NCBI GenBank assembly: GCA_963693285.1
Contig: OY848918.1
Coordinates: forward strand, 496,001 to 560,000
From: Xestospongia muta
Taxonomy: Eukaryota; Porifera; Demospongiae; Haplosclerida; Petrosiidae
Direction: 5' to 3'
Length of the DNA stretch: 64,000 nt
Under the pieces are notes generated by a model that worked only from the letters and a program-made list of their open reading frames with translations, was not told the origin of the DNA and ran no database searches. Both the position numbers and the translations under genes were made by a program. Shown piece by piece: positions 1-10,504 of the stretch (position 1 is its first letter; each line of letters starts with the position of its first letter).

Positions 1-799
1 ACACGCCTAAAATTGTAGTATGTAACTATGACAACACAGAGTAACATACCAATGTGGTCAGCGTGGGTTACACATTAACAAGGGGCTACAGCTAGCTAAA
101 TAACTTAATTATGATTGACATACATAGTAATTATATTGTTTACTAAATTCAGTATTTTTATATTACAAGCAACTGAAGTGACTAAATAATTTACGATAAA
201 CTATACTAATCTTGCAGGTTTTTTTAGGTGTGTACAAATGCAATGGTCATAGGTAGAGACGTTATCCTTTAATAATCTCAAGCTGTTGGCAAGCAATTGC
301 AATATATGTCCAGTAGGCCATTAATGTTAAGGTTTAATGGAAGGGATAGTTATATCAGTAACCACAGGTATTTTAGGTGTGATAAGGACAGTTCCAAATA
401 AGGCATATTGCTCTATGACATAACTCTTTGTCTTGATCTTAACATGAATTAAACAAAACTAAGTAATTGCTGTTAATTTTCCATCTTCTTTTAGAGGACT
501 AGTGAGGGATGTCCCATTTACAAGGGAATACATTGTGCTTTGTTATTGTATATTGAGCTATCAATAACATACAATAATCAGTCAACATTTTTATAAGGAT
601 ATCTATCTACGTGATATAGTTTTCCTCCTTTGCATATACCAGTTGTTCCCATGAGAGGCATAACATTCTCAAAGGCTCAATGAAATACTTTTAAAGGGTC
701 TAAAACAATGCTTGATTTCTCAGATGAGGTTTTATATCTAAATAAATAATTGTATTAGTTAAAACAAATTAATATACAAATCTCTACTCGTTATATTAT
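1..799. other. Intergenic, no recognised feature
   Basis: AT-rich sequence without receptor-family exons, open frames of note or repeats shared with the rest of the window. The minus-strand receptor array appears to end just to the right of this stretch. Confidence 0.6.
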
Positions 800-839
800 T
801 GTTTTTTAATAATTTCCAGTGCCTACAAACTACAAACTA

Positions 840-1145
840 TCAATTACTACTATATACCATATATGGTAATATTACCTTCAGTAGGTATAATATTGGAGAT
901 ATTCCTCATATCAGTACCATTAGTATTGATAGCAGTAACACTACAGTAGTATCTCTCTCCAGCAAACACTGGACCACACTAGTACTACCCATCAAATTAT
1001 GACTGTATTATCTGGACCAGTCCAAGTCACATTAGGTACAGGATTACTCTCTATATCAGTAAATGCTATCAAAGTCACTGTATTACCAGATAGTACTAGT
1101 TGAGATATTCCATCTTTGTAGCAGTAGGAACATCTGTTAATACAT
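840..1145 (-). pseudogene. Fused Ig and FN3 exon fragments (A-type)
   Basis: The stretch 1010-1137 matches the first half of the A-type second Ig exon, including its acceptor (tattaacag then ATGTTCC). At about 1005 it jumps directly into the second half of the A-type second FN3 exon (851-1000), ending at the usual donor region. One base is missing in the GSTSVGP stretch, and the two halves join inside exons. No TM or tail exon follows to the left. This is the decayed 3' end of the composite gene to its right. Confidence 0.7.
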
Positions 1146-1189
1146 ACATAATACTTAAAAGTTTATTGTATTATTAAATGTTTACTTAC

Positions 1190-4100
1190 TTACAATACAA
1201 CTGTAGTTTGTACCAGCAGTTACTGGATCTACTGATATACTCTGTATAATACAGTTACTCATTGAAGTACAAAATAAAGTGTTAATAAGTTTACTAGAAT
1301 TACCACTCTCTTCTAGTTCTTCACAAGATATACTGATGTTATTTAATGGAATACCTCCAGTATGTATAAATGTCCACTTTACACTCAGATTACCATTAAC
1401 ATTAGTTAATACAACACTTTGTAGTTCAGGAACTAGACACAGCATAATAACTATATTATAACTGATCATTACTTACCTGTTGATGTAGTGTTAAAGATGA
1501 CAACAGTACTAGAGTTACTAGATAATCTTCCCAATATATTATGAATAGAATAAGCTCTCACTCTTACAGAATACTGTGTATTAGGATATAGACCAGTTAT
1601 CATTACACAGTTAATAAAGGTAGGATCTGTACTATTAGTAGCAGTATAGTTTATCATTATAGTTGATAAACCATTAGTTAATGGATCTAACATCACTGTA
1701 AACAGAGAGAGAGGTGATGTACCCAGTACAGCAGGATTATGCCATCTTAGATTAACTGTAGTAGATCCTGGATCACCTATAACACTAACTTCTCGTGGTT
1801 GTGAGGGAGGATCTGTAACAGAGAGAATATAACAAGTACAAAAGAAGACTTTACTTACCAACAACTACTAGTTCAATGATATTACTAATAGACAAAGTAG
1901 TATTAACTACTGTGTTCTCTAATGTATTATTATAATAACCAACATCACTTAATAATACTGATGTAATCATTAGTTGACCCAATATATCAGTCTTAAATCT
2001 TCCACCTAATGATATAGATAACCCTCCATCTTTACTCCAACTAGATGAGGGGATAGGATTACCACTAATATTAGTATATGATGTAATAATGGCATTATTA
2101 TTAGTGATAACATATACTGGTCCACTCTGTACTATACCTTCAGGACCATCTATAATAAACACACAGTTATATTATATTATAATATGAAAGATGTGTTACT
2201 TACATTGTACATCTAGTATGAAGTATCCTGTTGAGTTACCCCTTTCATTAGATGCTATCATACTATAATTAGCAGACTGAGAACGAGACACAGATGAGAA
2301 GGTAATATATGGGTATACTGATATATTAGGATTAGTACTATCAGGACTAATGACCACTTCATTATAGAACCAAGTAAACTGAGGTAAGAGAGGATAGCCT
2401 GTTGTGTTCTCAATATTAAATGAAAAGGTAGTGTTCTCTATCACAGATTGTGGGATAGACACTTGACGAAGTATAAAAAGGTCTGAGGAGAAAGAACAAA
2501 CAATGTTGTTGTTTATGAATTATTAATTAGAACATACATTAGAACAATGATTTAATTTCAATTTAACATTGACAGTAGTATCTCTCTCCAGCAAACACTG
2601 GACCTACACTAGTACTACCCATCAAATTATCATCAACACATCCACTTATATTAGAACATGATAACATATTATAAAGTTGATTTGAACTACCCTCTCCATC
2701 AATAACACAATACACCTCTACATCATCAATATCTTGACCTCCAGTATGACGAAATCTCCATGATATAGTAATATTACCATTAGATGGTATAACATTGACT
2801 GTCTGGAACATTGGAGCTAACAGATAACAGAAATATATCATATACACACACATTGATATAACACAATTACTTCCTCTTATTGTCATAAAGGTAATTGAAT
2901 CACTGGGTTCACTCTCTAATAGACCAATGGTGTCTCCCATGGCAACAGCTACAACAGTAACATTATATGTAGTACTGGGGATAATGCCCATGATAATTAG
3001 TGTAGTATTAGTAGTATTTAAGATGACATCAGAGGGAGGAGGTGGTACCATCACAACATGATAATAACTAACAGTTGGAGTACCCAGTTCACTAGGAGGT
3101 GACCATGTTAATTTGACAGTTGTATCAGTGACATCCATCTCTCTCACATTAAGAGGAGGACCAGATATCACTGATAAGAGAGAGTATCATAATTTATGAC
3201 AACAGTAATGATATTATCTATATACCTGCTATAATGAGTTGGACTGTTTGATAGAGACCTGATCCTATACCATTACTAACAACACAGGTATATGTACCAT
3301 TGTCTTCATTGGTAACATTAGTAATTGTAATCTCTCCATCTACTGATGTATTAAAACGACCACCAGGAGTTATGACTGTATTATTTGGACCAGTCCAAGT
3401 TACATTAGGTACAGGATTACCCTCTATATCAGTAAATGCTAACAAAGTCACTGTACTACTAGATAGTGCTAGTTGTGATCTTCCATCTTTTGTAGCAGTA
3501 GGAACATCTGTTAATACATACACAATTTTTAAAAGTTTATTGTATTATTAAATGTTTATTTACATTGTACATCTAGTATAAAACTAGTGGTAGTTGATCC
3601 AGCATCATTACTAACAGTAAGTGTATAGTTACCAGACTGGTTACGTTGAACATTAGTAAGTGTTATAATGAAGTCTGTTAGTATAATATCATTACTACCA
3701 TTAGATAGTAGGGGTTGACCCTCATGTGTCCACTGTGATGTGAGTAGAGTAGGAAATGGAGTATTAGTTCCTCCTACAGTTAGGTTCACTGTAATATTAT
3801 TACCCTCTATTGCTGACTGTGTACTAACAGGAGTTAATATTGATGGGAGAACTAGATAAACATACAATGAAGAGCAAATAAAAACAGGTTATATATACCT
3901 GGTAATCCTAAGATGAATGTTCTTGTTAGTGCATCATTTGGTCCACATTGTATTTGTGCCAGATCAAACTCATTAGTAAAATTGAGTATAGTAAAGTTAG
4001 TCTCATATGTTAGATTTAGTAGAGAATCTGGTATGACATTTCCAATAGCTGTTATTTTACCCAGTAGGTCATTTGGAGATGTAAGCTCACCACCAGCATT

Positions 4101-4322
4101 ATAATCAGTTATTCGTATCATGTTATCTGTTTGTCTTTTAACAAACCATCTTGTTTGTACTTGGATATTCTGACTAATCACCTCACAGTAAAGAGATACA
4201 TTGAGTGTTCCTTCTTCAGCAAACACATAAGGTGGTCCACTGTTAGTACTAGGAACAGTTGTGAAGATAACTTGACTTGATGTTATAGATACTGCTAACA
4301 GAACTAGAAGTATAAAGAACAT
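1190..4322 (-). pseudogene. Composite Ig/FN3 receptor gene, two ectodomains in series, no TM
   Basis: The 5' half is A-type: signal plus Ig exon 3899-4322 (ATG at 4322, hydrophobic start then SSQ), Ig 3564-3851, Ig 3226-3507, FN3 2871-3170, and FN3 2577-2816, which loses its last part and its donor and runs to a stop at 2563. The B-type series follows: Ig 2204-2482, Ig 1859-2149, FN3 1477-1812 and FN3 1190-1432. The last exon is truncated but ends at a GTAAGT donated by a different intron, and its length of 243 stays a multiple of three. Skipping the broken FN3 would keep the frame. No stalk, TM or tail exon lies further left, so it is a relic or at most a secreted form. Breakpoints inside two FN3 exons suggest unequal recombination between paralogues. 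Confidence 0.65.
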
Positions 4323-4340
4323 AATGAGCTATGCACAATG

Positions 4341-4352
4341 GAGGTGTGGCTG
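4341..4352 (-). promoter_or_regulatory. CAGCCACACCTCC upstream block of A-type gene
   Basis: Minus-strand CAGCCACACCTCC lies about 20 bp before the ATG at 4322. The same GC-rich word in otherwise AT-rich DNA lies 20-35 bp before the ATGs at 7584, 17982, 27105 and 61738. Its position suggests an initiator or CACCC-box-like core promoter element; the function is inferred. Confidence 0.4.
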
Positions 4353-4429
4353 AATATTAATATTATCATATATTATCTACGTTTGTTGGCCATAAATTGG
4401 AGAAGTTATAAGACAATATATGTATATAT

Positions 4430-4590
4430 AAATGTCCACTTTACACTCAGATTACCATTAACATTAGTTAATATAACACTTTGTAGTTCAGGAACTAGAC
4501 ACAACATAATAACTACATTATAACTGATCATTACTTACCTGTCGATGTAGTGTTAAAGATGACAACAGTACTAGAGTTACTAGATAATGA
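4430..4590 (-). pseudogene. Stray FN3-intron-FN3 fragment (B-type)
   Basis: About 160 bp match the end of the B-type first FN3 exon, its donor (GTAAGT in minus orientation), the 44-bp intron and the start of the second FN3 exon. Both sides end abruptly. It lies between the 3' end of one gene and the ATG of the next, so it is debris of recombination. Confidence 0.75.
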
Positions 4591-4722
4591 CAACTATTAG
4601 TATTAGGAGCACTTGACATGATATTATAGATATATAACTGAGCTAAAACATATGAACTGAACCGTTATGTGACTAAATATTTATAGTTTTAAAATCAATA
4701 ATAATACATAATTCATATAACA

Positions 4723-7584
4723 TCATTTAATATTATCATATAGATCAGTACTATCTTGATAAATTGTCTCGTAAACTGGAGGAGTAATCAGTGATGATTG
4801 TTGTTCCACTGTACTATATGATATATTCTCTGTTACTTCAATTGATAACTGATCATCTCGTCCTTTAGTTATACCATATGCTTCATTTTGTACAGAGAAG
4901 AAGTCTTTTATCACTGGACTACTCTCACCTCTACTCTCTTTAGTACTGGACACTAGTAGAACACACACACACACAGTGGTAATAGTTACTACTATATAGT
5001 ACTGACCTTTATATATCAAGATTATTATAACAATTAAGATAACAACTATTAGTACTAGGAAGATAATAATACTAATAATAATAACAGCAATAACTACATC
5101 ACTTAGTACTAGATATAAAACAGAGAGAGATATAATCAACAACACTAGTAATATATATAACTTACTACTAGCTCCACTATCTGTAGACTGGGGACTTCTT
5201 ATAGTGGGTGTGGCTGATACTGGAGGTACTCCTGTAGTAGTAGGAGATGGTCCTACAGCTCACATAATATGTTAATTATATATATATACAAAAAACACTC
5301 ACTTGGTTGGACAGTGATCTCTCGAGTTGTCATGGTAACCTTAGAAGAACCATATTTGTTTGTAGTTGTAATATTAAATGAGAATGATCCTCCATTAGTT
5401 AATACAATAGTAAGAGGTACTATAGTATTACTGATATACTTCATAAAAGAAAAGCTCTCACTTTCTACAATAGACTTATCACTTATATTAATAATAGTTA
5501 CATTGAACTGGAAGCTAGTATTGTCACCAGGTGAATGAGTACGAACCTCTAGAGTCACTTGACCAGGAGATGAGGTAGTTGATATTAGTTCAGGTATTGA
5601 TGGTATACCTATTGTATAATATAATATATTGATGATATTGTGATTATGTAATAATTGAATATATTGTTTTATCTAACAAATTTGTAACTTACTTGTTTTT
5701 ATGTTAGTAATTATAATACTATAAATTAAGTTAGTTTCACAAACTATCAATTACTACTATATACTATATATGGTAAAATTACCTTCAGTAGATATAATAT
5801 TGGAGATGTTCCTCATATCAGTACCATTAGTATTGATAGCAGTAACACTACAGTAGTATCTCTCTCCAGCAAACACTGGACCTACACTAGTACTACCCAT
5901 CAAATTATCATCAACACATCCACTTATATTAGAACATGATAACATATTATAAAGTTGATTTGAACTACCCTCTCCATCAATAACACAATACACCTCTACA
6001 TCATCAACATCTTGACCTCCAGTATGACGAAATCTCCATGATATATTAATATTACCATTAGATGGAATAACATTGACTGTCTGGAACATTGGAGCTAATA
6101 GATAACAGAGATATATCATATATACACACATTGATATAACACAATTACCTCCTCTCATTGTCATAAAGGTAATTGGATCACTGGGTTCACTCTCTAATAG
6201 ACCAATGGTGTCTCCCATTATAACAGCTACAACAGTAACATTATATGTAGTACTGGGTATAATGCCCCATATAATTAGTGTAGTATTAGTAGTATTTAAG
6301 ATGACATCAGAGGGAGGAGGTGGTACCATCACAACATGATAATAATTAACAGTTGGAGTACCCAGTTCATTAGGAGGTGACCATGTTAGTTTGACACTTG
6401 TATCAGTCACATCCATCTCTCTCACATTAAGAGGAGGACCAGATATCACTGATAAGAGAGAGTATCATAATTTATGACAACAGTAATGATATTATCTATA
6501 TACCTGCTATAATGAGTTGGACTGTTTGATAGAGACCTGATCCTATACCATTACTAACAATACAGGTACATGTACCATTATCTTCATTGGTAACATTAGT
6601 TATTGTAATCTCTCCATCTACTGATGTATTAAAACAACCATCAGGAGATATGACTGTATTATCTGGACCAGTCCAAGTCACATTAGGTACAGGATTACCC
6701 TCTATATCAGTAAATGCTATCAAAGTCATTGTATTACCAGATAGTACTAGTTGAGATCTTCCATCTCTTGTAGCAGTAGGAACATCTGTTAATACATACA
6801 CAATATTTAAAAGTTTATTGTATTATTAAATGTTTACTTACATTGTACATCTAGTATAAAACTAGTGGTAGTTGATCCAGCATCATTACTAACAGTAGGT
6901 GTATAGTTACCAGACTGGTTACGTTGAACATTAGTAAGTGTTATAATGAAGTCAGTTAGTATAATATCATTATTGCCATTAGATAGTAAGGGTTGACCCT
7001 CATGTGTCCATTGTGATTGTACAGGTGGAAATGGAGTAGGAGCTCCTTCAACAGTAAAGTTCATTGTAATATTATTACCCTCTATTATTACTTGAATACC
7101 AGTAGGAGTCATCAGTGATGGACTAACTATATTAGTAGATATGTTTAATAAGTTAATATGATGTCAATTTTATACCTGGAAATCCTAAGGTGAATTCTCT
7201 TAAAGTTGCTTGTGGTCCACACTTTATTTGTACAAGATTGAACTCATTGGTAAAGTTTAGTATAGTAAAGTTAGTTTCAAATGTTAGTGATATCCCTGGT
7301 ATGACATCTCCAATAGCTGTGATTTTACCCACTAAGTTAGCTGGAGATATTAGCTCACCAGCAGCATTATAATCAGTTATAGCAATAGTATCTGTTTGTA
7401 TTTTGACAAACCAAGTAGTTTGTATTTGTAAGTTATTTTGGATCACCTCACAATAAAGAGATAAGTTGAGTGTTCCTTCCTCAGATACAACATACGCTGG
7501 AGCACTATTAGTATTAGGAACAGTTGTGAAGATAACTTGACCTGATGTTAGAGATACTGCTATCAGAAATAGAAGAATAACCAT
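4723..7584 (-). CDS. A-type Ig/FN3 receptor with ITIM/ITAM-like tail
   Basis: Predicted protein of 770 residues from nine exons: 7176-7584, 6842-7126, 6504-6785, 6149-6448, 5783-6094, 5303-5608, 5166-5252, 5007-5108 and 4723-4952. Residues 1-136 hold a signal peptide (MVILLFLIAVSLTSGQ) and a divergent Ig-like domain with LYCEV and IKCGP cysteines. Ig domains follow to about 231 and 325, FN3 domains to 425 and 529, FN3-C to 631, the stalk to 660, the TM helix to 694, then the tail. The tail has ISYSTV and YETI-x7-YDNI, with LYDNI instead of the usual VYDNI. In the second Ig, C replaces the usual Y before the strand-F cysteine (TCTCIV). The stalk and TM exons are of the B-type form, so the gene is itself mosaic at its 3' end. 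Likely a single-pass surface receptor; its ligand is unknown. Confidence 0.85.
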
Positions 7585-7601
7585 CTTCTACTGCACACAA
7601 A

Positions 7602-7616
7602 GAAGGCGTGGCTGCA
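7602..7616 (-). promoter_or_regulatory. GCAGCCACGCCTTCTTT upstream block
   Basis: Conserved word 20-35 bp upstream of the ATG at 7584, preceded by a conserved AT-rich stretch and ACTTCAAG. The same block precedes 17982, 27105 and 61738. It is a candidate core promoter, judged only from conservation and position. Confidence 0.45.
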
Positions 7617-7718
7617 AACTTGAAGTAATAATTTTAATAATTCATATACACACAAGACAGCTATTACAAGTAGACATTCCATAGTTTAAACTTCCTCAGT
7701 TACTATGTGTAATAGAAT

Positions 7719-10481
7719 TCATATAATATCATTGATAATATCATATACATCAGTACTATCTTGATATATTGTCTCATAAACTGGAGGAGTAATCAGTGAT
7801 GATTGTTGTTCCATTGTACTATATGATATATTCTCTGTTACTTCAATTGATGACTGATCATCTGGTCCTTTAGTTATACCATATGCTTCATTTTGTACTG
7901 AGAAGAACTCTTTTATCACCGGACTACTCTCACCTCTACTCTCTTTAGTACTGGACACTAGTAGAACACACACACACACAGTGGTAATAGTTACTACTAT
8001 ATAGTACTGACCTTTATATATCAAGATTATTACAACAATTAAGATAACAACTATTAGTACTAGGAAGATAATAATACTAATAATAATGCCAGCAATAACT
8101 ACATCACTTAGTACTAGATATAAAAGAGAGAGATATAATCAACAACACTAGTAATATATATAACTTACTACTACCTTCACTATCTGTAGACTGGGGACTT
8201 CTTATAGTGGGTGTGGCAGATGGAGGTACTCCTGTAGTAGTAGGAGTTGGTCCTATATTATTAATACATAAATTATATGTACATATTGAAATTACATTGA
8301 CTTACTTGGTACAACCATAATGAATGAAGAGTTTTCTGACTGTTCTGAGTTCCCATATATATTACTAGATATAACAATGAAGTGATATCTTCCTGGACTT
8401 AGTTCTACTTCAATAGTAGCATTTATACTAACTCCATTAAACTCTGATAATTGTGGTGTCACACTCATCATAGTCTGGTTAATACCCACTACAATAATAA
8501 TGTACTGGAAAGTAGAGACATCAGTTATACCAGAATACATTGTATAGATATAAAGGATAGTTTGACCTGGATAATCTCCGAACACTGAACTAATAATAGG
8601 TTTAGATGGAATACCTACATTATATTATAATAACAATACTATAGTTGATATATACTACTTACCAGTCATAACATTAATATTGTTACTTCTCATCATATCA
8701 TTACCAATACTATTAGTAACAGTTATTATACAACTGTAGTTTGTACCAGCAGTTATTGGACCTACTGATATACTCTGTACAATACAGTCACTCATTGAAG
8801 TACATAATAAAGTGTTAATAAGTTCATTAGAATTACCACTCTCTTCTAGTTCTTCACAAGATATACTGATGTTATTTAATGGAATACCTCCAGTATGTAT
8901 AAATGTCCACTTTACACTCAGATTACCATTAACATTAGTTAATATAACACTTTGTAGTTCAGGAACTAGACACAACATAATAACTACATTATAACTGATC
9001 ATTACTTACCTGTTGATGTAGTGTTAAAGATGACAACAGTACTAGAGTTACTAGATAATCTTCCCAATATATTATGAATAGAAAAAGCTCTCACTCTTAC
9101 AGAATACTGTGTATTAGGATATAGACCAGTTATCATTACACTGTTAATAAAGGTAGGATCTGTACTATTAGTAGCAGTATAGTTTATCATTATAGTTGAT
9201 AAACCATTAGTTAATGGATTTAACATCACTGTAAACAGAGAGAGAGGTGGTGTACCCAGTACAGCTGGATTACGCCATCTTAGATTAACTGTAGTAGATC
9301 CTGGATCACCTATAACACTAACTTCATGTGGTTGTGAGGGAGGATCTGTAACAGAGAGAATATAACAAAAACAAATGAAGATTTTACTTACCAACAACTA
9401 CTAGTTCAATGATATTACTAATAGACAAAGTAGTATTAACTACTGTGTTCTCTAATGTATTATTATAATGACCAGTATCACTTAATAATACTGATGTAAT
9501 CATAACTTGACCCAATATATCAGTCTTAAATCTTCCACCTGATGATATAGATAACCCTCCATCTTTACTCCAACTAGATGTTGGGATAGGATTACCACTA
9601 ACATTAGTATATGATGTAATAATGACATCATTATTAGTGATAATATATACTGGTCCACTCTGTACTATACCTTCAGGACCATCTATAATAAACACACAGT
9701 TATATTATATTATAATATGAGACATGTGTTACTTACATTGTACATCTAGTATGAAGTATCCTGTTGAGTTACCCCCTTCATTAGATGCTATCATACTATA
9801 ATTACCAGACTGAGAACGAGACACAGATGAGAAGGTAATATATGGGTATACTGATATATTAGGATTAGTACTATCAGGACTAATGACCACTTCATTATAG
9901 AACCAAGTAAACTGAGGTAAGAGAGGATAACCTGTTGTGTTCTCAATATTAAATGAAAAGGTAGCGTTCTCTATCACAGATTGTGAAACTGACACTTGAC
10001 GAAGTATAGGAAGGTCTAAGGAGAAAGAACAAACAATGTTATTATTTATGAATTATTAGAACATACAAATGATTCTCAGAGTAAAATTTGCCATAACAGT
10101 ACTGCTCCGAGCACATTCTAGTAATGCCATATCCAGTGAACGATCAAATGTTAATATAGTGAGATTAGCTTGAGATATTCCATTTCCAACAGGTACACCA
10201 GTAGCCATAAAGTTTTGACCATAAGGAGGTATCCCTGTACCATTTATATTAAAGTCTATTAGGATTGGGTTTTCTCCAACTCTAGTGAGAATCCAGTTAG
10301 TAAAAGTAGGATTGCCATTAAAAGTCACTTCACAATATACTCTAATATTCATAGCACCCTCCACTGCAGCTATTACAGGAGTCTGACCATCTTGTGAGAC
10401 AGGATATGTTGACAATCCATTAGAATTATCTAATACACTTACAAAACCCAACACAACAGCTACTACATGTAGATACTCCAT
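7719..10481 (-). CDS. B-type Ig/FN3 receptor with ITIM/ITAM-like tail
   Basis: Predicted 785 residues, used as the reference model for B-type genes. Exons: 10067-10481, 9737-10015, 9392-9682, 9010-9345, 8663-8965, 8306-8614, 8169-8252, 8012-8113 and 7719-7957. Residues 1-138 are a signal peptide (MEYLHVVAVVLGFVSV) and a divergent Ig-like domain (VYCEV ... LLECA). Ig domains run to 231 and 328, FN3 to 440 and 541, FN3-C to 644, the Thr/Pro stalk to 672, and a TM helix of Val/Ile/Leu ending in YK to 706. The tail carries AYGIT, ISYSTV, and YETI followed by VYDII, so the last Asn of the usual YDNI is Ile. Its stop is 134 bp before the ATG of the next gene, and its own ATG is only 23 bp after the stop of the gene upstream. 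Confidence 0.87.
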
Positions 10482-10504
10482 AATTTATGTTATGTAAACA
10501 TCCT

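Noticed and set aside
4723..4952. Receptor tyrosine kinase, suggested by Ig/FN3 ectodomains
   Set aside because: The tail is about 75 residues, ends at a stop, and contains no kinase motifs; no kinase exon lies downstream of any copy.
5757..6449. A single 230-codon frame with an internal hydrophobic segment between FN3 domains
   Set aside because: The hydrophobic part is bounded by a GT..AG pair at the same place as the B-type intron, so it is treated as a 54-bp intron, with possible retention noted as a finding.
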